Source of the DNA: Calidihabitans tengchongensis
Lineage (GTDB): Bacteria; Sysuimicrobiota; Sysuimicrobiia; Sysuimicrobiales; Kaftiobacteriaceae
Assembly (NCBI GenBank): GCA_031459615.1
Contig: JAVKIE010000005.1
Coordinates: 62,001-126,000 of the forward strand
DNA: 64,000 nucleotides
Reading direction: 5' to 3'
The notes below the pieces were generated by a model, which was not told the origin of the DNA, made no database searches, and saw only the letters and a program-made list of their open reading frames with translations. This document shows positions 32,577-41,064 of this stretch, piece by piece. The position numbers and the translations under genes are program-made. Every line of letters begins with the position of its first letter. Positions within the stretch are counted from its first letter, which is position 1.

Positions 32577-32690
32577 AGAACGCCGCCCCATGGGGCTGGC
32601 ACCGTGCAGCAGGAAGCCGATGAGGACCACCAGGGGTGCCACCAGGTACGACCGGGTCACCACGATCGCCCGCACGCTGGACAGACGGTC
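32577..32690 (-). pseudogene. Fragment of a TRAP fused permease
   Basis: About 33 codons (VVTRSYLVAPLVVLIGFLLH, then GASPMGRR) resemble the loop and helix in the middle of TRAP fused permeases, comparable to the RYWYLLSSLVVIPLFMVIGF region of the intact gene at 24004. No start, stop or further membrane segments of the permease are present. Confidence 0.5.
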
Positions 32691-32774
32691 CCGCGGCAGT
32701 CGGCCAGGCCCAGCATCGGCGGGCAAGCCCCCCGGGGTCCGTCTGGACGGGCGCCCGGAGCCGGACGGGTCGCG

Positions 32775-32780
32775 TATAAT
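32775..32780 (+). promoter_or_regulatory. -10 element of tRNA-Arg(CCU)
   Basis: A perfect TATAAT (in GCGTATAATGTGAG) lies 8 nt before the tRNA. Confidence 0.6.
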
Positions 32781-32788
32781 GTGAGCGC

Positions 32789-32864
32789 GGGCCCGTAGCT
32801 CAGTGGACAGAGCAGGGGACTCCTAAGCCTCTGGTCGGGGGTTCGATTCCCTCCGGGCCCGCCA
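32789..32864 (+). tRNA. tRNA-Arg(CCU)
   Basis: A 76-nt tRNA with acceptor GGGCCCG/CGGGCCC, discriminator G and CCA encoded. The loop CTCCTAA gives anticodon CCT for AGG. The anticodon stem is imperfect: GGGGA against GCCTC has a G-T pair at 28-42 and an A-G mismatch at 31-39. The T-loop TTCGATT and D-arm are normal. Confidence 0.9.
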
Positions 32865-32869
32865 GAGAT

Positions 32870-33136
32870 GGTGGAGCGCCCCGCCAGGGGCGCCATCCTC
32901 GTTTCCCTCTCCCCCTGGGAGAGGGCAGGGTGAGGGCCCCCGGTGGAGCACCCCGATAGGGGTGCAATCCCCAGCCACGGAGAGTCTGTCGCCCGACCTC
33001 CCAGACGGTCAGACGCACACACCAGACGTCCTTCGTGCGCACAGTGCAACGCCTCCCCGACGATGAGGGTCTGACCCCAAAATTCAAAAGATCCGGGGTG
33101 CCGGGGCCTTCGACAACGGAGGTCTGCCCCCAAAAT
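32870..33136. repeat. Composite palindromic repeat, copy C, plus two GGGTCTGACCCC motifs
   Basis: This gene-free stretch holds GGTGGAGCGCCCCGCCAGGG, then the CCCTCTCCCCCTGGGAGAGGG hairpin core with GGGTGAGGG. A second GGTGGAGCACCCCGATAGGG block ends near 32970. Further on are GGGTCTGACCCCAAAATT at 33067-33084 and a variant with TCTGCCCCCAAAAT at 33121-33136. The DNA between 32975 and 33060 has no recognisable gene. It follows the tRNA-Arg(CCU) by 5 nt and precedes phoD. Confidence 0.75.
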
Positions 33137-33263
33137 CCGAAGTGCGTCGCTCATTGGAACGGCGCAAACCCGTATGCCGCCGCAATGAAGGCGTGAAAAG
33201 ACGACCATGGCCAGCCCGCCCGGAGGATTGGTGGAGGGCGCGCCCGAAGACCCCCGTCGGCAC

Positions 33264-34529
33264 ATGGATCGCATTCTCAGGGTCGTCCTCGCCCTCGCCC
33301 TGGCCGCCACCGCCACCGTCGTGGCGGCGGAGGTCGGCCCGGCTCCGGGTCTGCGGGCTGCAGAGCCGCCGGTCGTCTTCAGCGGGGACGTGACGGACAG
33401 CTCGGCCGTCATCTGGGTGCGGACCGGCACCCCCGGGGCCGTGCGGGTGGAGTACGGACCCACGGCCGCCCTGGGCCGAAGCACCACGCCCGTCACCGTT
33501 ACCGAGGCCACCGACTTCACGGCGAAGGTGGAACTCTCCGACCTGCAGGCGGCCGCGCGGTACTTCTACCGGGTGGTTGCGGAACCCGGGGGCACTGCAA
33601 GCCTGGTCGGTGAGCTGCAGACGGCACCGCCACCTGATGCCGCAGCCGCCCTCGCTCTGGCGTGGGGCGCGGACACCAGCGAACGTTTCCGGCCTTTCCG
33701 GATCTTCGACGCCATCCGTGCGGCGCAACCGGACGCCTTCCTGTTCCTCGGCGACACCATCTACTCCGACCTGGACTGCGGAGCGCAGACCCTGGCCGAG
33801 TACCGCGAGTGCTACCGGCGCAACCGCGCCGACGAGCCGTTCCGCCGGTTTCTCCGGACGGTGCCGGTGTGGACAACCTGGGACGACCACGAGGTGGCCA
33901 ACAACTTCGACCGGACCCATCCGCGCCTGGCCATCGGCCGGCAGGCTTTTCTGGAGTACTGGCCGATACGGACCCCCCCGGCGGACCCCACCCGCCTGCA
34001 CCGGTCGTTCCGGTGGGGCCGCCTGGTGGAGATCTTCATCCTCGACACCCGCCAGTACCGGTCACCGGCCTACGACCGGGACACCCCGGCCAAGACGATG
34101 CTGGGAGAACAGCAGCGGCAGTGGTTGCTGCGGGGGCTGGCCGAGTCCCGGGCGCACTTCAAGGTGGTCGCCACCAGCGTCCCCCTCAAGTTCCACGGCG
34201 CCGACTCCTGGGAAGGCTACACCGCGGAGCGGCAGGTGATCCTTGACACCGTGGCCCGGGGCATCCGGGGAGTGGTATTTGTCAGCGGAGACGTGCACTA
34301 CGCCGCGGTGATCCGGCACAGGGAGGGAGTGCTGGAGGGCATCGCCGGGCCGCTGGCGGCCGTCATCAACACCCGACGCCGGGCCGCCGAGTATCCCGAG
34401 ACCGTGTTCAGCTTCAACCGCAGCTTCACCTTCGGTCTGCTGCGGATCGAGCCGTCACCTCCGCAACTGGCGGTGGAGCTCTATGACGTCGACGGCCGGC
34501 TGCTGTACCGAACGGTGACGGGTCCATGA
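33264..34529 (+). CDS. phoD: PhoD-like alkaline phosphatase/phosphodiesterase
   Basis: Secreted metallophosphoesterase, 421 aa. After a signal peptide (RILRVVLALALAATATVVAA) comes the PhoD N-terminal Fn3-like domain (VFSGDVTDSSAVIWVRTGTP, about 35-125). The catalytic domain shows AFLFLGDTIYSDLDCG, TTWDDHEVANNFDRTHP, FKVVATSVPLKF and VFVSGDVHYAAVIRH, the metal-binding Asp/Asn/His set. PhoD enzymes release phosphate from mono- and diesters outside the cell. The ATG at 33264 gives the signal peptide; no strong ribosome site is seen. It is followed by a UgpBAE-like importer, suggesting shared use in phosphorus scavenging. Confidence 0.92.
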   Translation: MDRILRVVLALALAATATVVAAEVGPAPGLRAAEPPVVFSGDVTDSSAVIWVRTGTPGAVRVEYGPTAALGRSTTPVTVTEATDFTAKVELSDLQAAARYFYRVVAEPGGTASLVGELQTAPPPDAAAALALAWGADTSERFRPFRIFDAIRAAQPDAFLFLGDTIYSDLDCGAQTLAEYRECYRRNRADEPFRRFLRTVPVWTTWDDHEVANNFDRTHPRLAIGRQAFLEYWPIRTPPADPTRLHRSFRWGRLVEIFILDTRQYRSPAYDRDTPAKTMLGEQQRQWLLRGLAESRAHFKVVATSVPLKFHGADSWEGYTAERQVILDTVARGIRGVVFVSGDVHYAAVIRHREGVLEGIAGPLAAVINTRRRAAEYPETVFSFNRSFTFGLLRIEPSPPQLAVELYDVDGRLLYRTVTGP

Positions 34530-34660
34530 GCGCAACATCACCTGCGTCCCTCGGTAGGGCACCTGCCACCAGGCGACACGAAGGGAGGCCGCAGGCCGGA
34601 CCCGAGGAACGCCTCCGGAGACGTCGAAGGCAAGGCCGAATGCACAAGGGGGTGCCGAAG

Positions 34661-35932
34661 ATGTGCGCCCGATGGAGCGTCCATGGCGCCGTACTGGCGG
34701 GGCTCTTGCTGCTCGCCCTGGGCGTGGCCGCCGCCGGCGGCCCGGTGACCATCACCTTCTGGCACGGCATGAGCGGCGTCCTGCAGCCCGCCGTCAACGA
34801 ACTGACCGAAGACTTCAACAGGCTCAATCCGGGGATCGTGGTCACCGCCCAGTACCAGGGCACTTACGGGGCATTGAACCAGAAACTCATCGCCGCGGTG
34901 GCGGCCGGCAACCCACCCACCATCTCCCAGGTGTTTGGCAACTGGACGGACCAGCTGATCCGGGCCGGAGCCATCGTGCCCGTGGAGCGGTTCATGCGCG
35001 GACCTCAGGGTCTGTCTGAGGAGGAGATCAACGATATTCTCCCGGCTCTGCGGCAGGCCAATACCTTCAACGGCGTCATGTGGACCATGCCGTTCAACAA
35101 GAGCCTGTACCTCCTGTTCTACAACGCCGACCTGCTGCGTGAGCACAACCTGACGGTGCCCCAGACCTGGGACGACCTGGTGACTGCCGCCAGGGCGCTG
35201 ACCCGACAGGAAGGGGGGCGGGTGGTGCGCTACGGGTTCGTGGTGCGCCCCACCACCGATTACTTCCTCACCATGCTGCTCACCAACGGCGGTGACTTCC
35301 TCGCGCCCGGCGGGCGGGAGGTGGCGTTCAACAGCCCGGCGGGCGTGGAGGCCCTCCAGTTCCTGGTGGACCTGGTGAACACCCACAAGGTCGCCTACGT
35401 CCTGCCGGGATTCGCCGATGCAGACTTCGGAGCGGGCAAGGTGGCCATGTACTTTGCCACCAACCCCGGTCTGGCCTTCGCCCGGGCCGCCGTGGCGGAC
35501 CGCTTCACCATCGGCCTGGCGCCCCTCCCCTACCGCCGCAAGCGGGCCACCATCCTCACCGGCACCGACCTGGCCATCCTGGCCCGCGCCACGCCGGAAC
35601 AGCAGGCGGCGGCCTGGCGGTACATCAAGTTCCTGACCAGCACCACCGGCACCACCCGGTGGTCGCTGCGCACCTTCTACATGCCAGTGCGACGGTCTGC
35701 GGTCGAGTCCACCCTCATGAAGGTCTACCTGCGCGAGAACCCCCTGCACAAGGCGGGACTGGACTCGCTGGCTTTCGCCCGCAGCGAGCCGGCCATCGCC
35801 GAGTGGCAGGAGATCCGCGACATCATCCAGGACGCGGTGGAGGAGGCCATTCTGGGCAAGAAGACGGCGGCGCAGGCGCTGGGCGACGCCGCCGTCCGGG
35901 CGAACCGGTTGCTGGCCCAGCGCCCCCGCTAG
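34661..35932 (+). CDS. ugpB: Extracellular solute-binding protein family 1 (UgpB-like)
   Basis: Periplasmic receptor of a carbohydrate/glycerol-3-phosphate-class ABC importer, 423 aa. The signal peptide (VHGAVLAGLLLLALGVAAAG) leads to VTITFWHGMSGVLQPAVNEL, the UgpB-type opening (FWH with a following Asn/Thr-rich region). MPFNKSLYLLFYNADLLREH and VPQTWDDLVTAARALTRQEG are also typical. The ATG at 34661 has AGGGGG 9-10 nt upstream; an ATG at 34640 is possible. The preceding phoD gene suggests a phosphorylated ligand such as glycerol-3-phosphate or a phosphodiester. Confidence 0.9.
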   Translation: MCARWSVHGAVLAGLLLLALGVAAAGGPVTITFWHGMSGVLQPAVNELTEDFNRLNPGIVVTAQYQGTYGALNQKLIAAVAAGNPPTISQVFGNWTDQLIRAGAIVPVERFMRGPQGLSEEEINDILPALRQANTFNGVMWTMPFNKSLYLLFYNADLLREHNLTVPQTWDDLVTAARALTRQEGGRVVRYGFVVRPTTDYFLTMLLTNGGDFLAPGGREVAFNSPAGVEALQFLVDLVNTHKVAYVLPGFADADFGAGKVAMYFATNPGLAFARAAVADRFTIGLAPLPYRRKRATILTGTDLAILARATPEQQAAAWRYIKFLTSTTGTTRWSLRTFYMPVRRSAVESTLMKVYLRENPLHKAGLDSLAFARSEPAIAEWQEIRDIIQDAVEEAILGKKTAAQALGDAAVRANRLLAQRPR

Positions 35933-35994
35933 CGGACGACTGGATCGTGGGGGCGGGCCGGGTGAGAGCCTGACCGGCAGGCAGGGGTGAGAGT

Positions 35995-36933
35995 GTGGCG
36001 ACAACCGGCGCGTTGCCCGCCCGTCTGCGCGCATCCCCCTGGACCCGCCGTGCGCGGCGCGTCGCCGAGCACGTGGAGGCGGCGGCGTTCCTCCTGCCGG
36101 CAACCGCCGTGCTGGCGGTGTTCCACTTCTTCCCCATCGGGTACGCCTTCTACGTCAGCCTGCTGCGCTGGAACCTGATCGACCCCCAGCGGCCCTTTGT
36201 GGGACTGGACAACTACCGCCAGCTAGTGGCCGACGAGAAGTTCCTCGCCGCGCTGGGCAACACCACCTACTTTGCGGTGGCCTCGGTGGGGGTGACGGTC
36301 CCCCTGGCGCTGGGGTGTGCTCTGCTGCTGAACCGTCGCCTGGCGGGCATCTCCTGGTATCGCACCGCCTTCTTCATCCCCTACGTCACGCCTCTGGCGG
36401 CGGTGGCGATGGTGTGGCAGTGGCTGTACCACCCCGACCACTTCGGCCTGCTGAACGTGTTGCTCGGCAAGGTGGGCCTGCCTCCCCAGCGGTGGCTGCT
36501 GGATCCCGTTCAGGCGATGCCGGCCATGGTGGCGGTCGCGGTGTGGAGCAGCCTGGGACGGGACACGGTGATCTTCCTGGCGGGCCTGCAGGCCATTCCC
36601 CCCGAGTACTACGAGGCCGCGCAGATAGACGGAGCCAGCAGCTGGCAGCTGTTCCGGCACATCACCCTGCCCCTGCTATCCCCGACCACCTACTTCATTC
36701 TCATCATCAGCATGATCGGCGCATTTAAGGTGTTTGCCCTCCCGCTGTTTCTCACCGGGGGCGGCCCTCTCAACCGCACCCTGACCGTCGTGTACTCCAT
36801 CTACCAGCAGGGGTTCCAGTACTTCCGCATGGGATACGCGGCCGCCCAGGCCTACACCCTCTTCCTCATCATCCTTCTGCTGACGCTGCTGCAGCGGCGC
36901 ATCCTCTCCGGGCGGGTGCACTACGAGCTATGA
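35995..36933 (+). CDS. ugpA: ABC transporter permease (UgpA/MalF type)
   Basis: First membrane subunit, 312 aa, about six helices after a basic N-terminus. Family marks are FVGLDNYRQLVADEKFLAAL and the EAA loop YYEAAQIDGASSWQLFRHIT with LPLLSP. GTG start at 35995, 62 nt after ugpB. Its end overlaps the next start as ATGA. Confidence 0.93.
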   Translation: MATTGALPARLRASPWTRRARRVAEHVEAAAFLLPATAVLAVFHFFPIGYAFYVSLLRWNLIDPQRPFVGLDNYRQLVADEKFLAALGNTTYFAVASVGVTVPLALGCALLLNRRLAGISWYRTAFFIPYVTPLAAVAMVWQWLYHPDHFGLLNVLLGKVGLPPQRWLLDPVQAMPAMVAVAVWSSLGRDTVIFLAGLQAIPPEYYEAAQIDGASSWQLFRHITLPLLSPTTYFILIISMIGAFKVFALPLFLTGGGPLNRTLTVVYSIYQQGFQYFRMGYAAAQAYTLFLIILLLTLLQRRILSGRVHYEL

Positions 36934-37787
36934 CCCCGGCGATCCACTCCCGGACCCCCGGGGGACGGCGCCTGTCGCTGGCCACCCTGGCGGCTCACGG
37001 AGTCCTGCTTGCCGGCTCGGCCGTGATGCTGCTCCCCTACTACCTGATGGTGGCCACCTCTCTCAAGCCGCTGCAGGAGATCTTCACCGACCCCTTCACC
37101 TGGATCCCGTCGCGTCTGGCCTGGGAAAACTACGCAGACGCCTGGAATCACGCGCCCTTTGCCCGGTATTTCCTCAACAGCACCATCATCGCCGTCACCG
37201 AAACCGCCGGCGTGCTGGTGACCTCCGCCCTGGCCGCCTACGCCTTCTCCCGCATGCGCTTTGCGGGGCGCGAAGCGCTGTTCATGATCTTTCTGGGCAC
37301 CCTCATGGTCCCGGGCGAGGTCCAGCTGGTTCCCAACTACATCACTATCACCCGGCTGGGATGGCTCAACACCTACGCCGCCCTCATCGTTCCCTGGCTG
37401 GCGAGCATCTTCGGCATCTTCTTTTTGCGCCAGCACTTCGCCACCATCCCCCAGGAGCTGCAGGACGCCGCCACCATCGACGGCGCCTCCCACCTGACCT
37501 TCCTGTGGCGGGTGGTGGTCCCCCTGAGCACCCCGGCCTTCATCACGGTGGCGGTGCTGACCTTCCTGGGGTCCTGGAACGCCCTCACCTGGCCGCTGAT
37601 CGTCACCAACACGCCCGAGATGCGGCCCATCATGGTGGGCCTGCTGGCCTTCTCCAGCGAGTGGGGGACGCAGCCGCGGCTGCTGATGGCCGCCGCCACC
37701 TTCGCGGTGGTGCCGGTGCTGGTGGTCTTCTTCGCCCTGCAGCGGTACTTCGTCCAGGGAATCGCCCGCGCGGGACTGCGGTTCTGA
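36930..37787 (+). CDS. ugpE: ABC transporter permease (UgpE/MalG type)
   Basis: Second membrane subunit, 285 aa. YYLMVATSLKPLQEIFTDPF at the N-terminus and the EAA loop LQDAATIDGASHLTFLWRVV with VPLSTPAF identify it. The ATG overlaps ugpA (ATGA). The operon ends here without an ATPase (UgpC/MalK) gene, which must be supplied from another locus, as is common for this class. The stop is followed by about 180 nt before the convergent tctA, in which I see no gene. Confidence 0.93.
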   Translation: MTPAIHSRTPGGRRLSLATLAAHGVLLAGSAVMLLPYYLMVATSLKPLQEIFTDPFTWIPSRLAWENYADAWNHAPFARYFLNSTIIAVTETAGVLVTSALAAYAFSRMRFAGREALFMIFLGTLMVPGEVQLVPNYITITRLGWLNTYAALIVPWLASIFGIFFLRQHFATIPQELQDAATIDGASHLTFLWRVVVPLSTPAFITVAVLTFLGSWNALTWPLIVTNTPEMRPIMVGLLAFSSEWGTQPRLLMAAATFAVVPVLVVFFALQRYFVQGIARAGLRF

Positions 37788-37965
37788 CACGCCGCGGGAT
37801 TTGACCGGCTCCGCGGCCTGGCGTGCCCGGGGTGGGGCGATGCTCAGAGCTGCAGTCTGCCGGTCTGTGGGTGCAGGGGAAGAACGGCCTCGTGACACCG
37901 GACTGCACCGGGCGAGCACGTTCCCGCCGCGGGAGGCGGCCCGTCGGCGCGGCCTGCCCGGGCCC

Positions 37966-39474
37966 TTACCCGGCCGCCGCCTCGGCAGACCTCCGGCGCC
38001 GCGCGAGCCGCAGCAGCGCCGGAGCGCACAGGGACAGCACCGACAGCGCCAGCAGCACCGCGGACACGGGCCGGGCGACGAAGATGGCCGGGCTGCCCTT
38101 GCTCATGATGAGCGCCCGGCGCAGGTTCTGCTCCATCAGGTCGCCCAGGACCAGCCCCAGGACCGCCGGCCCCAGAGGGTAGTCGTTCTTGCGCAGGTAG
38201 TAGGCCCCCAGCCCCAGCACCGTCATGGTAAGCAGGTCGAAGGCGCTGAAGTTCACCGCGTAGGTCCCCACCACGCAGATGGCCAGGATCACGGGCAGCA
38301 GCACCCGCTCCGGCACGTACAGGATGCGCACGAACAGGCCCACCAGAGGCAGGTTCAGGATCAGCAGCACCAGGTTGCTCACGTACATGCTGGCCACCAG
38401 ACCCCACACCACATCGGGGTGCTGCTGGAACAGCATGGGCCCGGGGACGACGTTGAGGACCAGCAGTGCGCCCATCATCAGCGCCGTGGTGGAGGACCCG
38501 GGGATCCCCAGGGTCAGCATGGGGATCATGTTGCCCACCGCGGCGGCGTTGTTGGCCGACTCGGGCGCGGCCACCCCGCGGATATCGCCGCGGCCGAAGG
38601 TCGAGGGGTCCCGGGCCAGCTGTTTCTCCACGCTGTAGGCCAGAAACGACGCGATGGTCGCCCCCGCCGCCGGCAGGATCCCGATGTAGAACCCGATGAC
38701 GCTGCCGCGGATGATGGCCCAGAAGGACTGGACGAAGTCCTTCAGGCTGAGCCAGATGCGCTCGATCTTCACCGGGACCCGCACCTCACCGACCGCCGCC
38801 TCCGCGGAGACCATGACCTCCGAGACAGCGAACAGGCCGATCACCACCACGACGAAATCGATCCCGTCCAGGAGGTAGGGGATGTTAAAGGTGTACCGGG
38901 GGACGCCCGTCACCAGATCGGTTCCCACGGTGGCCAGCATCAGGCCAAAGCCCATGGACAGCAGCGCCTTGACCAGAGACTCTCCCGCCAGGCTGCTCAC
39001 CGCCGACAGGCCGAACACCATCAGCCCGAAGTACTCGGGCGGCCCGAACGCCAGGCCCCAGGTGGCCAGCAGCGGCGAGAAGAACGTCAGCGCAATGGTG
39101 GAGAGGGTGCCCGCGATGAAGGAGCCGACGGCGGCGATGGCCAGGGCGGGGCCCGCCCGGCCCTGGCGGGCCATGGCGTACCCGTCAAAGGTCGTCACCA
39201 CCGAGGACGCCTCGCCCGGGACGTTCATCAGAATCGAGGTGGTGGATCCCCCGTACATGGTCCCGTAGTAGACGGCGGTGAGCATGATCATGGCCGAGGC
39301 GGGAGGCAACCTGAACGTCAGCGGGAGCAGCAGGGCGATCCCGCCCACGGGCCCGATGCCGGGGAGCACGCCGACGATGGTCCCCACCACCGCCCCGGCC
39401 AGGGCCAGGGCCAGGTTCTCCGGGCGCAGGGCCACCTGGAAGCCGAACAGGAGGTGCTGCCAGGTGTCGCTCAC
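37966..39474 (-). CDS. tctA: Tripartite tricarboxylate transporter permease TctA
   Basis: Large membrane subunit of a TTT-family importer, 502 aa with about 11-12 helices. TIVGVLPGIGPVGGIALLLP and VYYGTMYGGSTTSILMNVPG near the start, and the mirrored GILPAAGATIASFLAY and NMIPMLTLGIPGSSTTALMM in the second half, are the family's inverted-repeat motifs. The GTG at 39474 overlaps the tctB stop as GTGA. Substrates in this family are citrate-like tri- and dicarboxylates or aromatic acids. Confidence 0.95.
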   Translation of the reverse strand: MSDTWQHLLFGFQVALRPENLALALAGAVVGTIVGVLPGIGPVGGIALLLPLTFRLPPASAMIMLTAVYYGTMYGGSTTSILMNVPGEASSVVTTFDGYAMARQGRAGPALAIAAVGSFIAGTLSTIALTFFSPLLATWGLAFGPPEYFGLMVFGLSAVSSLAGESLVKALLSMGFGLMLATVGTDLVTGVPRYTFNIPYLLDGIDFVVVVIGLFAVSEVMVSAEAAVGEVRVPVKIERIWLSLKDFVQSFWAIIRGSVIGFYIGILPAAGATIASFLAYSVEKQLARDPSTFGRGDIRGVAAPESANNAAAVGNMIPMLTLGIPGSSTTALMMGALLVLNVVPGPMLFQQHPDVVWGLVASMYVSNLVLLILNLPLVGLFVRILYVPERVLLPVILAICVVGTYAVNFSAFDLLTMTVLGLGAYYLRKNDYPLGPAVLGLVLGDLMEQNLRRALIMSKGSPAIFVARPVSAVLLALSVLSLCAPALLRLARRRRSAEAAAG

Positions 39475-39959
39475 CGGCGCCACCACTCCCCGCGGGGCAG
39501 GCGGACGTCCAGGGCGGCAAAGGCGTACCAGGCCGCCGCCGTGACGGCCACCGCATACAGCAGGCACCGCCACCACGGCCGTACCCCCAGCAGCCGGAAG
39601 CTCGGCGCCAGAAACAGGGCGGTGGCCAGAGGAAACCCGAGGCGCTCCAGCACCACGCTGTAGGCCAGCAGAAGGCCCCACAGCGCCAGGGCTGGCAGAG
39701 AGCGCCGCCACGCCGCCGGAGGTTCCGGCGCGCGGCGCAGCGACTCAACGAAGAGCAGGACGCTGCAGACCACCATCAGCCCGCCGATCATGAGGGGAAA
39801 TGTCGCCGGGCCCAGCGCCTCGCTGCGAAACCGCGGAGGCTGGAACGTGAGGGCGTAGCGGATGTACAGGGAGGAAACGAGGAAGATGACGACGGCCGCG
39901 AACCGGTCGCTGCGCCCGCCCCGCCCCGGGCGCGCGACCGGTTCGCCCTGAAAGGTCAT
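39471..39959 (-). CDS. tctB: Tripartite tricarboxylate transporter small subunit TctB
   Basis: A 162-aa protein with four hydrophobic segments and the ALGPATFPLMIGGLMVVCSV motif typical of TctB. The C-terminal LGFPLATALFLAPSFRLLGV and RPWWRCLLYAVAVTAAAWYA segments complete it. It begins 6 nt after the tctC stop and overlaps tctA. Confidence 0.92.
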   Translation of the reverse strand: MTFQGEPVARPGRGGRSDRFAAVVIFLVSSLYIRYALTFQPPRFRSEALGPATFPLMIGGLMVVCSVLLFVESLRRAPEPPAAWRRSLPALALWGLLLAYSVVLERLGFPLATALFLAPSFRLLGVRPWWRCLLYAVAVTAAAWYAFAALDVRLPRGEWWRR

Positions 39960-39965
39960 GGCCTG

Positions 39966-40949
39966 CTACTTCACAAACCCGAGCTCACGCAACAGCGTCT
40001 CGAAGTTCTTCGTGTCCTCCTCCAGGAAGCGGCGGAACCTGTCGCCGGTCAGGACGAAGGGGAACCACTGGGTGTCGGCCAGCACCTTCTCCCAGCCCTT
40101 GGTCCGGGTCATCCGGACCAGCGTCTCCTCCCAGAAGCGGACGGCGGCCGCCGGCATCTCCGGGGGGCCGTAAAAGCCGCGCCAGATGGGAAACGTCACA
40201 TTGAACCCCTGTTCCGCGGCCGTGGGGACGTTGCGGAAGGCCCCGCCCAGTCGCTGCTCGGAGAAGATGGCCAGCACGCGCACCGTGCCCGCCTGGACCT
40301 GGGCCAGGACCTCCGAGGCGCCGGTGGAGAGCACCGAGGCGCTGCCGCCCAGCAGCGCCGCCAGCGCCTCCCCGCCGCCCTGATAGGGGATGTAGCGCAC
40401 CTTCAGAGGGTCCACGCCCCCGGCCCGCGCGGCCTTGGCGAAGATGATGTGGTCCATGCTGCCCGGAGCCGACCCCCCGGCCACCACGCCGGCGTCGGGA
40501 TTCCGCTTCAGCACTTCCAGCAGCGTCCGCAGGTTGTTGATGGTGGAGTCCCGGCGCACCACCAGCACGCCGTAGTCCGTGGTGAGGGAGGCCAGAGGGG
40601 TCACGTCCCGGTAGGTGTAGGGCGTGTTGCGGTTGACGATGGTCAGGGTGAGCGCGGGCGAGAAGGCCACGAGCGTGTAGGCGTCCCCCTTGCGCCGGGT
40701 GACCACGTGGGCGATGGCCACCGCCCCGGACCCTCCGGGCATGTTGGTTACGGTGATGGGCTGGGTGACGAGCTTCTCCTCGGCCAGCACCTTGGCCGTC
40801 ATCCGGGACAGCGTGTCCCACCCGCCGCCGGGCCCCGCCGGGGCGATGATCTCCACCGGCCGGTCGGGAAACGCCGGCCCGGCCAGCCCGCCGGCCGACA
40901 GGGCGGCGACTGCCAGAACCGTCAGCGCCAGCAAAGCCCCTGTACGCAT
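39966..40949 (-). CDS. tctC: Tripartite tricarboxylate transporter receptor TctC (Bug family)
   Basis: Exported receptor, 327 aa. Signal peptide (ALLALTVLAVAALSAGGLAG) then FPDRPVEIIAPAGPGGGWDT, the classic Bug opening; PITVTNMPGGSGAVAIAHVV and APGSMDHIIFAKAARAGG follow. The ATG at 40949 has GGAGG 7 nt upstream; a start 15 nt earlier is also in frame. First gene of tctCBA. The ligand is an organic acid by family. Confidence 0.93.
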   Translation of the reverse strand: MRTGALLALTVLAVAALSAGGLAGPAFPDRPVEIIAPAGPGGGWDTLSRMTAKVLAEEKLVTQPITVTNMPGGSGAVAIAHVVTRRKGDAYTLVAFSPALTLTIVNRNTPYTYRDVTPLASLTTDYGVLVVRRDSTINNLRTLLEVLKRNPDAGVVAGGSAPGSMDHIIFAKAARAGGVDPLKVRYIPYQGGGEALAALLGGSASVLSTGASEVLAQVQAGTVRVLAIFSEQRLGGAFRNVPTAAEQGFNVTFPIWRGFYGPPEMPAAAVRFWEETLVRMTRTKGWEKVLADTQWFPFVLTGDRFRRFLEEDTKNFETLLRELGFVK

Positions 40950-41064
40950 GATCGCCTCCGCCACACGGGGTGACTACCCCAAGGGAATATGCGCGCGGGA
41001 ATCCCCCCGTGGCATTACGCCACCCCGGCAACCGTCTCCTGCGGGACGGCGGGGAGTGGGAGGG

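Noticed and set aside
30290..33136. CRISPR array
   Set aside because: Repeats recur at irregular distances of hundreds of bases, contain internal hairpins and mixed modules, and no cas gene is present.
34538..36103. A 521-codon minus-strand frame opposite the UgpB-like gene
   Set aside because: No ribosome site or domain pattern; it mirrors the codon structure of the sense gene.
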